Shown piece by piece: positions 16,343 to 25,891 of a stretch of 64,000 bases of DNA. The DNA is taken from assembly GCA_958295775.1 (NCBI GenBank), contig CATQHC010000009.1:62001-126000 (forward strand), read 5' to 3'. The stretch is from Chloroflexota bacterium (GTDB lineage: Bacteria > Chloroflexota > UBA11872 > VXOZ01). Position 1 is the first letter of the stretch; the number at the start of each line of letters is the position of its first letter. The notes below the pieces were generated by a model, which was not told the DNA's origin, made no database searches, and saw nothing but the letters and a program-made list of their open reading frames with translations. The position numbers and the translations under genes were made by a program.

Positions 16343-17293
16343 ATGGCGTACGAATTCGAACAAGCGCTCGTAGACCTGCGCGAACGCATCGACTCCATGG
16401 AGTCCGAGCTCAAGAACGGTGCTCCGGACGACGCGGCGCAGGAATTGCAATCACTCCGTTCCGAGCTTGATCGGCAGACTGCGGACGTATTCGCCAATCT
16501 CTCACCGTGGGACCGGGTGCAGCTTGCCCGCCATCCGCAGCGTCCACGGACACTGGACTTCATTCGCTATGCCTTCACCGACTTTGTGGAACTCCACGGT
16601 GATCGCCACTACGGTGATGATCTGGCGATAGTCGGCGGGCCTGCCCGCCTAGGCGACACGCCGGTCATGGTAGTTGGGCATCAAAAGGGCAAGGACGCCA
16701 AAGACAATCAACTGCGCAATTTTGGCATGGCGCATCCGGAGGGCTTCCGCAAGGCCCGGCGACTCATGCAGCAAGCGGAGAAGTTTCGGCTGCCGCTCTT
16801 CACGTTTCTCGATATACCCGGCGCCAGTCCGTTTCTTGCCGATGAAGAACGCGGCCAGGCGTGGGCGATAGCCGAAAATTTGCTGACGATGAGCCAGTTG
16901 CGGACGCCAATAATCGTCACGGTCATAGGCGAAGGCGGCAGCGGCGGAGCCTTAGCTCTGGGGATCGGCGACCGCGTGCTCATGCTGGAATTCAGCATGT
17001 ATTCGGTTGCTTCACCGGAGGGGGCCGCATCCATTGTTTGGAAAGATGCAAAGCTCGCGCCGGAAGCGGCCGGTTCGTTGAAGCCATTTGCTCAGGACTT
17101 GAAAGAGCTCGGCATAATTCACCGCGTCGTACCGGAACCGGTTGGCGGCGCCCACGTGGACCCGCGCGGCGCGGCGCAAGACCTCAAGGCCGCCCTGGTG
17201 GAAGAGCTAGCTGCGCTCCAGAAGTTCCCGGCACCCAAGCTCGTGGAGCGCCGCTACGAAATATACCGCTCGCTGGGAGTCGTTGCCCCGTAG
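16343..17293 (+). CDS. accA: Acetyl-CoA carboxylase carboxyltransferase subunit alpha
   Basis: Alpha subunit of the same carboxyltransferase. Characteristic motifs are FEQALVDLRERIDSME at the N-terminus, FTDFVELHGDRHYGDD, GHQKGKDAKDNQLRNFGM, FLDIPGASPFLADEERGQ and GEGGSGGALALGIGD. The C-terminal IIHRVVPEPVGGAHVDP is also typical. At 316 aa it is a full-length AccA. It follows accD after 2 bases. The intergenic region beyond carries two dispersed repeat copies. Confidence 0.95.
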   Translation: MAYEFEQALVDLRERIDSMESELKNGAPDDAAQELQSLRSELDRQTADVFANLSPWDRVQLARHPQRPRTLDFIRYAFTDFVELHGDRHYGDDLAIVGGPARLGDTPVMVVGHQKGKDAKDNQLRNFGMAHPEGFRKARRLMQQAEKFRLPLFTFLDIPGASPFLADEERGQAWAIAENLLTMSQLRTPIIVTVIGEGGSGGALALGIGDRVLMLEFSMYSVASPEGAASIVWKDAKLAPEAAGSLKPFAQDLKELGIIHRVVPEPVGGAHVDPRGAAQDLKAALVEELAALQKFPAPKLVERRYEIYRSLGVVAP

Positions 17294-17456
17294 CAGATTC
17301 ATCGGCTAGCTTGTCTAACGCCCAGGCAACTGTCGCGCAGCGCTACACTCGCAGCCCGGCGTCCCCAAGTACAGTAGGTTGGCGAGACTCCTTAGATTGC
17401 CCGGGGAATTTCACTACTTGGCCTATTCCACCCCGCTGACACTGCAACGCTAAGGC

Positions 17457-17585
17457 TTCCCTCTCCCCTAGGCAAAGTTCCAAAGTGAGGGAAATCCACA
17501 AATCTGCCTACTTTTCCTCGTCGACTCCGCCACCCGGAGGCTTTCCTCTCCCTGGGGAGAGGGCCAAGGTGAGGGGATTTCTTTC
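17457..17585. repeat. Two direct copies of a CCTCTCCC...GAGAGGG...GTGAGGG repeat
   Basis: Copy A (17457-17502) reads CTTCCCTCTCCCCTAGG with AAAGTGAGGGAAATCC. Copy B (17540-17585) reads CTTTCCTCTCCCTGGGGAG, then AGGGCCAAGGTGAGGGGATT. This matches a dispersed repeat type seen in many bacterial genomes. The rest of the 393-base gap between accA and the minus-strand gene shows no coding signal. Confidence 0.7.
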
Positions 17586-17686
17586 GTGCGCCAATTGGCA
17601 GGTGCACTATGCAACTGCGTCCTGCCCTCGCGCCCTATTCAATCGCCTGGTCCAAGGAGTCAGTTGTGATGTCGCCGCTGCAATTC

Positions 17687-18502
17687 TTAGCCTAAGTTGA
17701 AGATCGTATCCAAGGATTCTGCCATGATGCGCGCGCCCAACGCCGGATTGTGGCGCATAGGCCCGATTTCGACGGTCACATAGTCGTCATAGCCAATGTC
17801 ATGCCACGCTTGGCGCACAGCCGGCCAGTCCACCGAGCCTTCCAAGAGGGTTGTAAAATAGCCGCCCGGCCGCTGTACCACGAAGTCCTTCACGTGGCAC
17901 TTCTTGATGCGCTTGCCCAATATCCGAATCCACTGCTCCGGATAGCCGTAAGCCAGGATATTGCCCACGTCAAAGTACGCGCCGACGTGAGGGTCGTTGA
18001 TCTCGTCGACGAACCGAGCAAACTCCAGCGGGCTCAGCAGGAATTTGTTCCAGACGTTCTCTACGCCAATCGACACGCCCAGACTCCTCGCCTTGGGAAC
18101 CAGCCCCGCAATCTCGTCCCGCGCACGGTTGTACGCATCATCGTAAGCAGTGTTTTCATCGACGACTCCCGGCACAATCAGCAGCGTGTTCGCGCCAATC
18201 TCATGGGCAACCTCCAGCATCCGGGTGTTGATGCGCGCCGCGTTCGCGCGCACGTCCGGATCGGCGGAGGTCATGCACACCTGCCAATTCAGGCTGGTGT
18301 ACATGCTGGGCAGTTCAAGACCGATTGACTCCGCATGTTTGCGGATAGCACGCAACTCCTCGTTGGTAAGATTGACGTGCAATGAACCTTCATCGCTAAA
18401 CGTGAGCTCCACGCCATCGAAGCCCGCTTCCTTCGCCGTGTCGAGAATCTGTGCCGGCTGCCAATCGCGCGGCAATGCGCCCCGGTTCATGCCCTTCTTC
18501 AT
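17687..18502 (-). CDS. Sugar phosphate isomerase/epimerase family TIM-barrel protein
   Basis: Xylose-isomerase-like TIM barrel (AP endonuclease 2 superfamily), 271 aa. The metal-binding acidic/His positions lie in GFDGVELTFSDEG, IGVENVWNKFLLSP, VGAYFDVGNILAYG, KKCHVKDFV and YVTVEIGP. Members are sugar or inositol epimerases/isomerases; the exact substrate cannot be read from the sequence. The start MKKGMNRG has a GAGGAG/AAGAG-rich leader upstream. It stands alone, with no transporter or dehydrogenase next to it. Confidence 0.85.
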   Translation of the reverse strand: MKKGMNRGALPRDWQPAQILDTAKEAGFDGVELTFSDEGSLHVNLTNEELRAIRKHAESIGLELPSMYTSLNWQVCMTSADPDVRANAARINTRMLEVAHEIGANTLLIVPGVVDENTAYDDAYNRARDEIAGLVPKARSLGVSIGVENVWNKFLLSPLEFARFVDEINDPHVGAYFDVGNILAYGYPEQWIRILGKRIKKCHVKDFVVQRPGGYFTTLLEGSVDWPAVRQAWHDIGYDDYVTVEIGPMRHNPALGARIMAESLDTIFNLG

Positions 18503-18954
18503 CGTGCTCTTCTACTCCTCTTTTGCCTTACGTGTTTCTAGTTGCTTCTACTCTTGCCTTTCGTAGTGCAGCAATCTTCACCATGAAACCCGGTTTGGGG
18601 GTAGAAGTCAATCGAGTCCACAGGTTGAACCTCGCCGATGAAAACCTTCACAGATTTCGGCCTCACTCCACGAGCGAGGCCGAGGCCGGCCAGCGTGATT
18701 TTGTACCTCCCTCAGGAGAATCGAGCTTTCCTGACTTGACCGAAACCGGTTTAAGAGTCGGCCTAACCAAATTGCTCTCCGTGGCTTGTGCTAAGGACCC
18801 GGTGAACATCCCGTATCCAGGGTTGAGTCAGATACAATTCCGATAAGACTCTCCCAAGCGCTGGTGCGAGACAGCCCCTCCCATCCTTCCCCCTTGCAGG
18901 CTGAGGCCACCGATGTCTTGCCATGTACCGCTTAATCTTGAGCACGACAATCAG
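18503..18954. other. Non-coding spacer upstream of the MMPL gene
   Basis: About 450 bases between divergent genes. One open frame on the plus strand has no ribosome site or family feature and crosses the end of the neighbouring gene. I see no RNA gene; a promoter for the MMPL gene follows at its right end. Confidence 0.4.
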
Positions 18955-18983
18955 TTGTTGCACCCAGAATCGCGTTGTATAGT
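18955..18983 (+). promoter_or_regulatory. Sigma-70-like promoter candidate for the MMPL transporter
   Basis: TTGTTG (18955-18960), a 17-base spacer, then TATAGT (18978-18983), about 98 bases before the ATG of the large transporter gene. Confidence 0.4.
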
Positions 18984-19080
18984 GGATTCAAGAGGAAGGG
19001 CCCACAGAGCCGACGCGCACCACACCAGGAGAGCCGAAAATAGCGAACCCATCAGCACTTGCAATGACTAGAATGGCTTG

Positions 19081-22000
19081 ATGTTTCGTAAGTTTGGGCA
19101 CCTCATTGTGCCCTTGCGCATCCCTCTGCTCATCCTTTGGATTGCCCTTGCGCTCGTCCTTGGTTTCACCGCCCCTTCGGTCAGTGATGTTGCGTCATCC
19201 GACCAGACGAGCTTCCTCCCCACTGCATCAAATTCGATTGCCGCCCGCACGCTGGAATCGGGGAAATTCGCCGATAGCGGCAGCGCCAGTTCCGGTCTGC
19301 TAATCCTCGCGCGTGAGGGCGGGCTCACCGCGGCTGACCGCACTTTCGCCGAGTCCATTCACAATTGGTTGCTCTCGCCCGCAGGCCCGGCGATCGTGCG
19401 GGATGTGGTCTCCCCATTTAGTCACCCGGAGCAGGCGAATACGCTCATCAGCCCTGACGGCGCTGCGATGCTCCTAAGAGTGAACCTCACCGTTGCGGCG
19501 TTCCAGCCGGCGGTCGACGAGGTCACGATTGCCGTTCGCGAACGCGTCCAGCAAGGCAGACCCGATGGCTTAGCAGTGCACTTCACCGGCGAGGCCGGGG
19601 TGGGCAAAGACCTTGTCGATAGCATTATCGAGAGCACGGACCGCACAACCATCGTAACGGTCGTTCTCGTCATCACATTGCTCTTCATTATCTACCGTTC
19701 GCCGCTGGCCATTCTCATTCCCCTCATTACGATTACACTCGCATATCTCGTGTCGCGGGGTATCCTTGGCTACTTGGCGCAAGCGGGCTGGCAGATCTCT
19801 TCACTCATCGACTCCTATATGGTAGTGCTCGTCTTTGGCGTCGGCACCGACTATTCGCTCTTCTTCATATCGCGCTTTCGGGAAGAACTTGCGCAGAATT
19901 CGCCTTTCGAGGCCGCGGTGCGCTCGGTGCAGCGTATTGGCGCGGTGATTTCTGCAAGTGCCATCACCACAATTGTCGGCCTTTCCGCGCTTGGCTTTGC
20001 GCGGTTCGGCATCGTGCAGACCATGGGGCCGGGTCTGGCCTTAGCCGTAGGCATCACCCTGCTCGCCGGGCTTACGCTAACTCCTGCCTTGCTCTCTCTC
20101 TTTGGCCGTCATCTCTTCTGGCCGCGCAAGACGAGCGTTGAAAACACGCAACCGTCCGCTCTTTGGGTGGGTATTAGCAACCTGGTAGCCAGACGCCCGT
20201 TCATGCTGGTGCTGGTCATCACCGTGGCCCTTGCCATTCCGTACTTAGGTCTCCTGCAGTATCGCGAGAATCTGGCAGTGCTGGCGTCGCTGCCGAAGAG
20301 CACCGATTCTCGTCAGGGATTCGATACCATTGCCAAGCACTTTCCACAGGGCGAATTCGCACCCGCTTCCGTACTGCTTGAGTTACCTGAAAGCGGCGAC
20401 CTTACATCTACGCCGTATCTGCGCGCCATTGCCTCGCTGCAAGACGATCTCCTTGCATTAGAATCTGTGAATCAGATGCGCAGCATCATCGACCCCATTG
20501 GCAATGGCGCAGCTACTGCCTTCACGGTCCCGGCGCAGCTTGACCAAATAGCTGATTCGTTGTGTGCGCCTGTGGCCGGGGAGGGCATACCGGCCGCGCG
20601 CCAGATCGAAGCAGCTACGGCCCGAGTGGGCACTTTGGATCAGTACGTGGCTGAACTCGCGGTAGCGTTCCCTGAAGTTGCGCAAGCCACCGAGTTTCTC
20701 CAAACGAGGGAAGCGCTTGCGAACTTGACAGGTACCACTGCCGCTCTCCGCACCCAGGCGCATCCTGCCACGCAGCTACGGCAAATGGCGTCCCAACTTC
20801 GCCGGCCCGCACCCTCTCAGAATCCGGTCGAACCCGCTACAATGCTAGCTTCGGTGCGCAGCTACCTCGCGGAATTGTCCGAGGCTTTTCCCGACGTTGC
20901 CACACAGCCCTCCTATGTGGAATCGACGAGAATTCTGGATTCAATTCAACAGGCGGCACAGAATGCGTCTACGTCTACCAATCTCTCAGCGCAGCAACGG
21001 GCGGCACAGCAAGCCCAAGTCCAAGCATCGCTTAGTGGAGTTGCAGCCCAGCTAGAATTGCTGGCCGGTTACTTTGCCGATCAGCCGGAGGCGGTTTTCT
21101 TCCCAAGTAGCGCAGCGGCACAGGAAACGGCGGAAAATCCAATTCCCGAGGCAATGCGCAGCATGGCAGAAGCGCTCACCGCATTGCGTGAAGTTTTTGC
21201 GGCGTATCCCCATCCCTACTTCATTCCCACCGGACTCCCCGGCATGGAGCAGGCCTCGAGCGGCATAGCGCCCCTCTTCATCTCGGAGGATGCAAGGACG
21301 CTCCGCTTCTTTGTCATCCTGAAGGAAGACCCGCTGAGCGCAGGGGCAATCACCGCGTTAGACGCAGTACGCGCGACGGTGGAGCGAAACCGCGACGGGC
21401 CTTTGGGCTCGGCAAGGGTTCTTGTAGGTGGGGCCACCGCTGAGATCGCCGACATTCAGCGGGTGGTCCGTCAAGACCTGCAGACAGTGGGCATTGTTAC
21501 CGTAGTGGGCATCTTTGCCGTGCTCGCCATCCTGCTCCGCAGCCTGGTTGCCCCCCTTTACTTAGTCGGCACCGTCGTCTTCTCGTACGGCAGCAGCTTG
21601 GGACTTTCTACCCTGTTCTTTCAAGGCATCCTCGGGCACGAGGGTGTGTACTACCTCTTGCCCTTGACGGTCATGGTCATGCTCATCGCGCTTGGGGCGG
21701 ACTACAATGTCTTCTTGGTACACCGCATCCGGGAAGAAAGTGCGTCGTTGCCCCTCCGGGAAGGTGTGCGCGTGGCTTCAGCCCGCACCGGGGCGATCAT
21801 CACAGCCGCCGGAGTTATCCTCGCCGGCACCTTTGCCGCGCTTACGGCATCGCCGCTGCAGATGCTCTTCCAAATGGGTGCGGCCGTCGCGCTGGGAATC
21901 CTCATTGACGCGCTGATGGTACGCTCGCTCCTCGTACCGGGAATTGTTACCTTGGTCGGCAGAGCGAACTGGTGGCCGGCTTCCATTAAGGCAAACTGGT

Positions 22001-22467
22001 GGCCGCTCCTCCCTGCCGGCACGAAAGCCCCGCTCGTAGGCGAACAAGGACTTGCGCGAGGTGTAGTTTTCTTGGCTGTCGCGGTGTTAATTGGCGTCAC
22101 ATTCGCGACCCGGGGCCTCTGGAATCCCGAGTCCACCTTCGCATCGGGTTCCGTTGTCGTTGCAACGGAGTCGCAATCCCCTTCGTCGCCGTCCTCTACA
22201 CCACAGTTGCCCGCGGCGCCAACTTCGCCCGCGGCGCAGCCGACAGCCGCGCCCTCGCCAACGCCGGGCGTCCCTCCATTTGAAACTGCTACGCCGTCTG
22301 CGACTCCGCCGACGAATGAGTACGTCGTACTGGCCGGTGACACGCTCACTGCAATAGCCCAACGCTTCGGCGTCACAGTTGGCGCGCTCGCTGCATTTAA
22401 TGAGATAGAAGATCCAAATGTGATCTCAGTCGGGCAACGCCTGCAAATCCCCCCAGCGGAACAGTAG
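19081..22467 (+). CDS. MMPL-family RND transporter with C-terminal LysM domain
   Basis: 1128 aa. Two MMPL/RND halves are visible, each with a lone helix, an extracytoplasmic domain and a helix bundle. The central signatures are GVGTDYSLFFISRFREEL and ALGADYNVFLVHRIREES. MMPL proteins export lipids, glycolipids or other hydrophobic molecules. The second outer domain (~430-760) contains an Ala/Gln-rich helical insertion. After helix 12 an additional helix (~990-1010, GVVFLAVAVLIGVTFATRG) leads into a Pro/Ser/Thr linker. The final LysM domain (~1080-1128, YVVLAGDTLTAIAQRFGV to GQRLQIPP) should bind peptidoglycan. The extra helix would place LysM outside, which fits. ATG 19081 is chosen over TTG 19078. 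Confidence 0.92.
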   Translation: MFRKFGHLIVPLRIPLLILWIALALVLGFTAPSVSDVASSDQTSFLPTASNSIAARTLESGKFADSGSASSGLLILAREGGLTAADRTFAESIHNWLLSPAGPAIVRDVVSPFSHPEQANTLISPDGAAMLLRVNLTVAAFQPAVDEVTIAVRERVQQGRPDGLAVHFTGEAGVGKDLVDSIIESTDRTTIVTVVLVITLLFIIYRSPLAILIPLITITLAYLVSRGILGYLAQAGWQISSLIDSYMVVLVFGVGTDYSLFFISRFREELAQNSPFEAAVRSVQRIGAVISASAITTIVGLSALGFARFGIVQTMGPGLALAVGITLLAGLTLTPALLSLFGRHLFWPRKTSVENTQPSALWVGISNLVARRPFMLVLVITVALAIPYLGLLQYRENLAVLASLPKSTDSRQGFDTIAKHFPQGEFAPASVLLELPESGDLTSTPYLRAIASLQDDLLALESVNQMRSIIDPIGNGAATAFTVPAQLDQIADSLCAPVAGEGIPAARQIEAATARVGTLDQYVAELAVAFPEVAQATEFLQTREALANLTGTTAALRTQAHPATQLRQMASQLRRPAPSQNPVEPATMLASVRSYLAELSEAFPDVATQPSYVESTRILDSIQQAAQNASTSTNLSAQQRAAQQAQVQASLSGVAAQLELLAGYFADQPEAVFFPSSAAAQETAENPIPEAMRSMAEALTALREVFAAYPHPYFIPTGLPGMEQASSGIAPLFISEDARTLRFFVILKEDPLSAGAITALDAVRATVERNRDGPLGSARVLVGGATAEIADIQRVVRQDLQTVGIVTVVGIFAVLAILLRSLVAPLYLVGTVVFSYGSSLGLSTLFFQGILGHEGVYYLLPLTVMVMLIALGADYNVFLVHRIREESASLPLREGVRVASARTGAIITAAGVILAGTFAALTASPLQMLFQMGAAVALGILIDALMVRSLLVPGIVTLVGRANWWPASIKANWWPLLPAGTKAPLVGEQGLARGVVFLAVAVLIGVTFATRGLWNPESTFASGSVVVATESQSPSSPSSTPQLPAAPTSPAAQPTAAPSPTPGVPPFETATPSATPPTNEYVVLAGDTLTAIAQRFGVTVGALAAFNEIEDPNVISVGQRLQIPPAEQ

Positions 22468-22632
22468 CCGCTTGCCTTGGTGACGGGTGCATGACTGCAG
22501 CCAGTGCGAGAGTCTGGCGACCTAGCTGGTCCCGTTCTCTGCCAGCATTCAGATTAGCGCTGCCGACGACTCCGAGATTCGACCGGCACCCCAGAGTTCC
22601 ACCAATGTGGCAGTGATCGTTTAGGCCCTGTT

Positions 22633-23379
22633 TCAACTACCGGGCGGTCGCCGCGCCAGGCTGAAACTTTGGCCGGTGGGGCCTCCCGGCGGCTGGCTGG
22701 CAAGCCACACGGTGAGGTCAGCCACCTCTTCAGGCAGTTTCACCCGCTCGCTGGGCGCAAATGGGGGAGCGCCGTCCAGGGTGAAGCGATCGGCAGTCAG
22801 CGGCGTGAGCACCGGTCCGGGCACGATCTCATTGACGTCAATGCCGTGCTCCCACACTTCCAGCGCAAGGCACTTCGTAAACATCCACACGGCAGCCTTC
22901 GCCGTGTTGTAGGATGAGCTGTTTGCGCGGGACTCATGGCCCATGCCGGACCCGATATTGATGATCTTGCCACCGCCGCCGGCAATCATCTCCGGCAAGA
23001 CGTAGCGCGCACAGGCATACGTGCCGACAAGATTGGCATCGATGCACGCCACCCACAGGTCCGGTTCACTCTCGGCTACGGGAGCGTGCTCGGTGCCCCC
23101 GCCCGCGTTATTGACCAAAATGTCGATGCCGCCCAGGGCTTTTGCGGCGCGGTGGACCATCTGCGCAACCTGTCTCACCTCGCCCACGTCGCAAACGAGC
23201 GCAGTCGCGGAGCCGCCCGCAGCCTCAATCTCACCGGCCACTGCGGCAAGTTGATCTTCAGACCGCGCCGTGATGGCAACATGCGCTCCCTCACGCGCGC
23301 AAGACAGGGCAATTGAGCGGCCAATCCCGCGCCCTCCGCCTGTGACAAGTACTCTGCGGCCGGCAAGCGCTTGCGGCAT
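22633..23379 (-). CDS. SDR family NAD(P)-dependent oxidoreductase
   Basis: Classical short-chain dehydrogenase, 248 aa. The cofactor motif is VTGGGRGIG, followed by CDVGEV, ILVNNAGGG and the catalytic Ser, Tyr and Lys (NIGSGMGHES, then SSYNTAKAA). The C-terminal LPEEVADLTVWLASQPPGGP is typical of 3-oxoacyl-ACP-reductase-like SDRs, though the substrate is not clear. An AAGGAG leader lies just before ATG 23379. Its 3' end faces the 3' end of the MMPL gene. Confidence 0.9.
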   Translation of the reverse strand: MPQALAGRRVLVTGGGRGIGRSIALSCAREGAHVAITARSEDQLAAVAGEIEAAGGSATALVCDVGEVRQVAQMVHRAAKALGGIDILVNNAGGGTEHAPVAESEPDLWVACIDANLVGTYACARYVLPEMIAGGGGKIINIGSGMGHESRANSSSYNTAKAAVWMFTKCLALEVWEHGIDVNEIVPGPVLTPLTADRFTLDGAPPFAPSERVKLPEEVADLTVWLASQPPGGPTGQSFSLARRPPGS

Positions 23380-23552
23380 ATCGCCTTCTCCTTAGAATCT
23401 ATTGCACTTCAATAGTTGCGCCACGGAAACCAGTGTAGTCCATTCGCTGTCGAATTCACGCTTCAGGGGGTCACCTGCGGAAGAGACAATCTTGCCCGGG
23501 ATTACTCACGAACACGCCGTTGCAAGGCAAACTGACTGAGCGCCGGGAGTGC

Positions 23553-23581
23553 TTGACAGAGTAGGGCTTAGTGCCTAGAGT
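23553..23581 (+). promoter_or_regulatory. Promoter of tRNA-Gly
   Basis: Consensus TTGACA (23553-23558), a 17-base spacer and TAGAGT (23576-23581), ending 13 bases before the tRNA. Confidence 0.6.
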
Positions 23582-23594
23582 GAAGTCTAGCCGT

Positions 23595-23669
23595 GCGGGC
23601 ATGGTGTAGTGGTAACATGCGACCTTCCCAAGGTTGAGATCGTGGGTTCGAATCCCATTGCCCGCTCCA
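23595..23669 (+). tRNA. tRNA-Gly (anticodon CCC)
   Basis: The acceptor stem GCGGGCA pairs with TGCCCGC. The anticodon arm CGACC-TTCCCAA-GGTTG presents CCC, decoding GGG. The T arm is GTGGG-TTCGAAT-CCCAT. The discriminator is T, as in bacterial tRNA-Gly, and CCA is encoded. A TTGACA promoter lies just upstream. Confidence 0.95.
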
Positions 23670-23714
23670 TTGTAGGTGAACGACGCGAAACCATTGGTCG
23701 CAATGGAATTCGGT

Positions 23715-24236
23715 CTAAGCCTCTGGGCCGGCTTCCGCTGGTTCTTGTTGTGCCGGGCGCCCCCCTAGTTCCCGATCAAGTTCAAGCATGCCGCTCGGCG
23801 AATCATGTACGCGCTTGATTTTCTTTAGAATGTCTCCGGAGACGCGCTCTTCCTCAACTTGTTCAAGGAGAAACCACTCGAGTTCCACTAGCGTCGTATG
23901 GTCCCGTTCTTCCTCGGCCAGGTCTGAGAGTTCGTGAAACATGCGCGTCACCCTTTGTTCTTGGGCCACGACCTGCTCAAACACGGCCAAAGGGGACTCG
24001 AATGAGCCGGGCGCTTCAAGGTCTTGGATTTCTACTGCGCCGCCCCGATCCACTACAATTTCAATAATGCGCACCGCATGCTGACGCTCTTCATCGCTCT
24101 GTAGACGCAGCCAGTGCCCGAAACCGCGATAGGCCAACGCGTCAAGAAATGCGCCCATCGCCAAGTAGAGATTTGAAGCGTAGAGTTCGGCCGTAATCTG
24201 TCTGTTGAATGCCGCCTGAATCTTTTCTGATAGCAT
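23715..24236 (-). CDS. ftnA: Ferritin (non-haem, FtnA-like)
   Basis: Iron-storage four-helix protein, 173 aa. Ferroxidase ligands are visible: Glu17 in ITAELYASNLYL, Glu and His in SDEERQHAVRI, and Glu in VAQEQRVTRMF. Further Glu/Gln positions lie in EWFLLEQVEEERVSGD. It lacks the Cys/Met haem site of bacterioferritin. The C-terminus has a Pro/Ala/Glu tail. AAGGGAG lies 7 bases before the ATG. It converges with the tRNA-Gly gene, about 45 bases apart. Confidence 0.93.
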   Translation of the reverse strand: MLSEKIQAAFNRQITAELYASNLYLAMGAFLDALAYRGFGHWLRLQSDEERQHAVRIIEIVVDRGGAVEIQDLEAPGSFESPLAVFEQVVAQEQRVTRMFHELSDLAEEERDHTTLVELEWFLLEQVEEERVSGDILKKIKRVHDSPSGMLELDRELGGRPAQQEPAEAGPEA

Positions 24237-24823
24237 TGCTCGCTCCCTTTCAAGAGACCTACACGTCAGTTCGTCACATGCGCGTTTTCGCTTATTCTAT
24301 CACGCAACTGACCATTTCCTGCCTGCATACCGGCAACACTCCGCTCCTAGTGCGGGGGCTGAACGGTTTTCCAACACGGCGACGCATCACTTCTACTCAG
24401 CCAGATACCTGCAGTGGCATTCACAGGCTTTCGCATCAAAGTCGCTTAACACCTGTCTTCTATCGTCATTTTGCCAATACTCTGCGCTCCGTGAATACTC
24501 AGGTCGGGATTGCTAATAGAATCAATAGCGGGCAGTTCACTCTTGCGGGAAATAGTCTTCCATGATGAAATAGGGCAATACGTGCGCGTGCCATAGTCCG
24601 GCAGGTACAGGTGTTGGAAGGCTCCTCCAGCGGCTCCCTATCGCTCTCCGCCGGCAATTCAACCGGGGTTTTGCGTCGCACGGAGCGCAAACTCTACAAA
24701 TCGGACTGAGAGTGGTACGGTAGTAGTATACAGAAACGCAGCGCGCATCCCGGGTGTCGACTCTTTTGCAGCGTTGCCAGTTAGAGTCGAGACAGGCACT
24801 TAAGGCCAGAAGGAGGCAATGGC
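24237..24823. other. Spacer between ferritin and hflK
   Basis: 587 bases between divergent genes. Two short open frames here have no ribosome site and no family features. The region must hold the ferritin and hflK promoters. I see no clear Fur box, although AT-rich stretches near 24240-24310 and a TATACA near 24727 are possible control or promoter sequence. Confidence 0.35.
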
Positions 24824-25879
24824 ATGTCCGTCTACGATCGTGGTGGCCCTCAGGGAGGTCCGCCGGATGACGAGGACAATGAAGATTTTAGCGAAATGCT
24901 CCGTCAGACCCGTGACCGGGCCCGACGATTGCAGCGCTTCATCGTTCTCGGCGCTTTGATCGCGGTAGTGCTCTGGGTTGGATCGGGTGTTTATATTGTC
25001 GCGCCTGCTGAACAGGGCGTCGTCCTTCAGTTCGGGAGGCATGTGAATACTTCGTCATCCGGCGTGAACTATCACCTGCCATGGCCGATCCAGAGTGTCA
25101 TAATTGTCGACATTGCCAACGTGCGCCGCGCCGAAATCGGTCAACGAACGGTAACCGTCCAAGGTGGGCAGGAAACCCGGCGCATCCTCGAAGAGGCGCT
25201 GATGCTCACGGCCGATGAGAATATCGTTGAAGTAGGGCTGCTCGTGCAGTACCGCGTAACGGATGCTGCCGCATTCGTCTTCAACGTGAACGACCCGGAA
25301 AACGTTCTGCACACGACCACGGAGGTCGCGCTCCGCAGCGCGGTTGGCAAGTTGCCGATTGACGGTGTGATTACCGAACAGCGCGCCGAGGTCCAGGATA
25401 ACACCCGCTCCTACCTGCAAGAACTCATGAACGAATACAATGCGGGCATCACAATCACTGATGTGCGCTTGCAAGTTGCTGACGCGCCCGATCAGGTGCG
25501 AGACGCGTTCCACGAAGTGGTGCGCGCCCGTGAAGACCGCGAGCGCAAGGTGAACGAAGCCCAGGCCTACCGTGAAGACGTGGTGCCACGGGCACGTGGT
25601 GAAGCGCAGCGCATTCTACAGCAAGCGCAAGCCTACAAGGAAGAACGCGTGCGCAGTGCGCGTGGTGAGAGCGAGCGCTTCCTCTCCATTTTGGAAGAGT
25701 ACCGCCGCGCTCCCGAAGTAACCCGTGAGCGCATGTACATTGAAGCAGTGGAGCTGGCGATGGCGGACGTGGAGAAAGTGTTGATCTCACAATCTGACAG
25801 CGGTGTTCTGCCCTTCCTCCCGCTGCGGAGTTTAGAGTCTGGATCAACCGGCAATCAATCATCAAGCAGTAGTCAATAA
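24824..25879 (+). CDS. hflK: FtsH protease activity modulator HflK
   Basis: SPFH protein that with HflC encloses FtsH and modulates membrane-protein quality control. The Gly/Asp/Glu-rich cytoplasmic N-terminus is followed by a membrane helix at ~39-61 (FIVLGALIAVVLWVGSGVYI). The band 7 domain (VAPAEQGVVLQFGRHV, NYHLPWPIQ, LTADENIVEVGLLVQYRV) and a long coiled coil (DRERKVNEAQAYREDVVPRA) follow. The Ser-rich C-terminus is short. AAGGAGG lies 8 bases before the ATG. hflC starts 13 bases after its stop. Confidence 0.93.
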   Translation: MSVYDRGGPQGGPPDDEDNEDFSEMLRQTRDRARRLQRFIVLGALIAVVLWVGSGVYIVAPAEQGVVLQFGRHVNTSSSGVNYHLPWPIQSVIIVDIANVRRAEIGQRTVTVQGGQETRRILEEALMLTADENIVEVGLLVQYRVTDAAAFVFNVNDPENVLHTTTEVALRSAVGKLPIDGVITEQRAEVQDNTRSYLQELMNEYNAGITITDVRLQVADAPDQVRDAFHEVVRAREDRERKVNEAQAYREDVVPRARGEAQRILQQAQAYKEERVRSARGESERFLSILEEYRRAPEVTRERMYIEAVELAMADVEKVLISQSDSGVLPFLPLRSLESGSTGNQSSSSSQ

Positions 25880-25891
25880 AGGAGGTGTCGC

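Noticed and set aside
18451-18846. 131-codon plus-strand frame
   Set aside because: Half is antisense to the isomerase gene and the rest is low-information. No start signal.
24209-24565. 118-codon plus-strand frame between ferritin and hflK
   Set aside because: It starts inside the ferritin gene antisense, has no ribosome site and no family resemblance.
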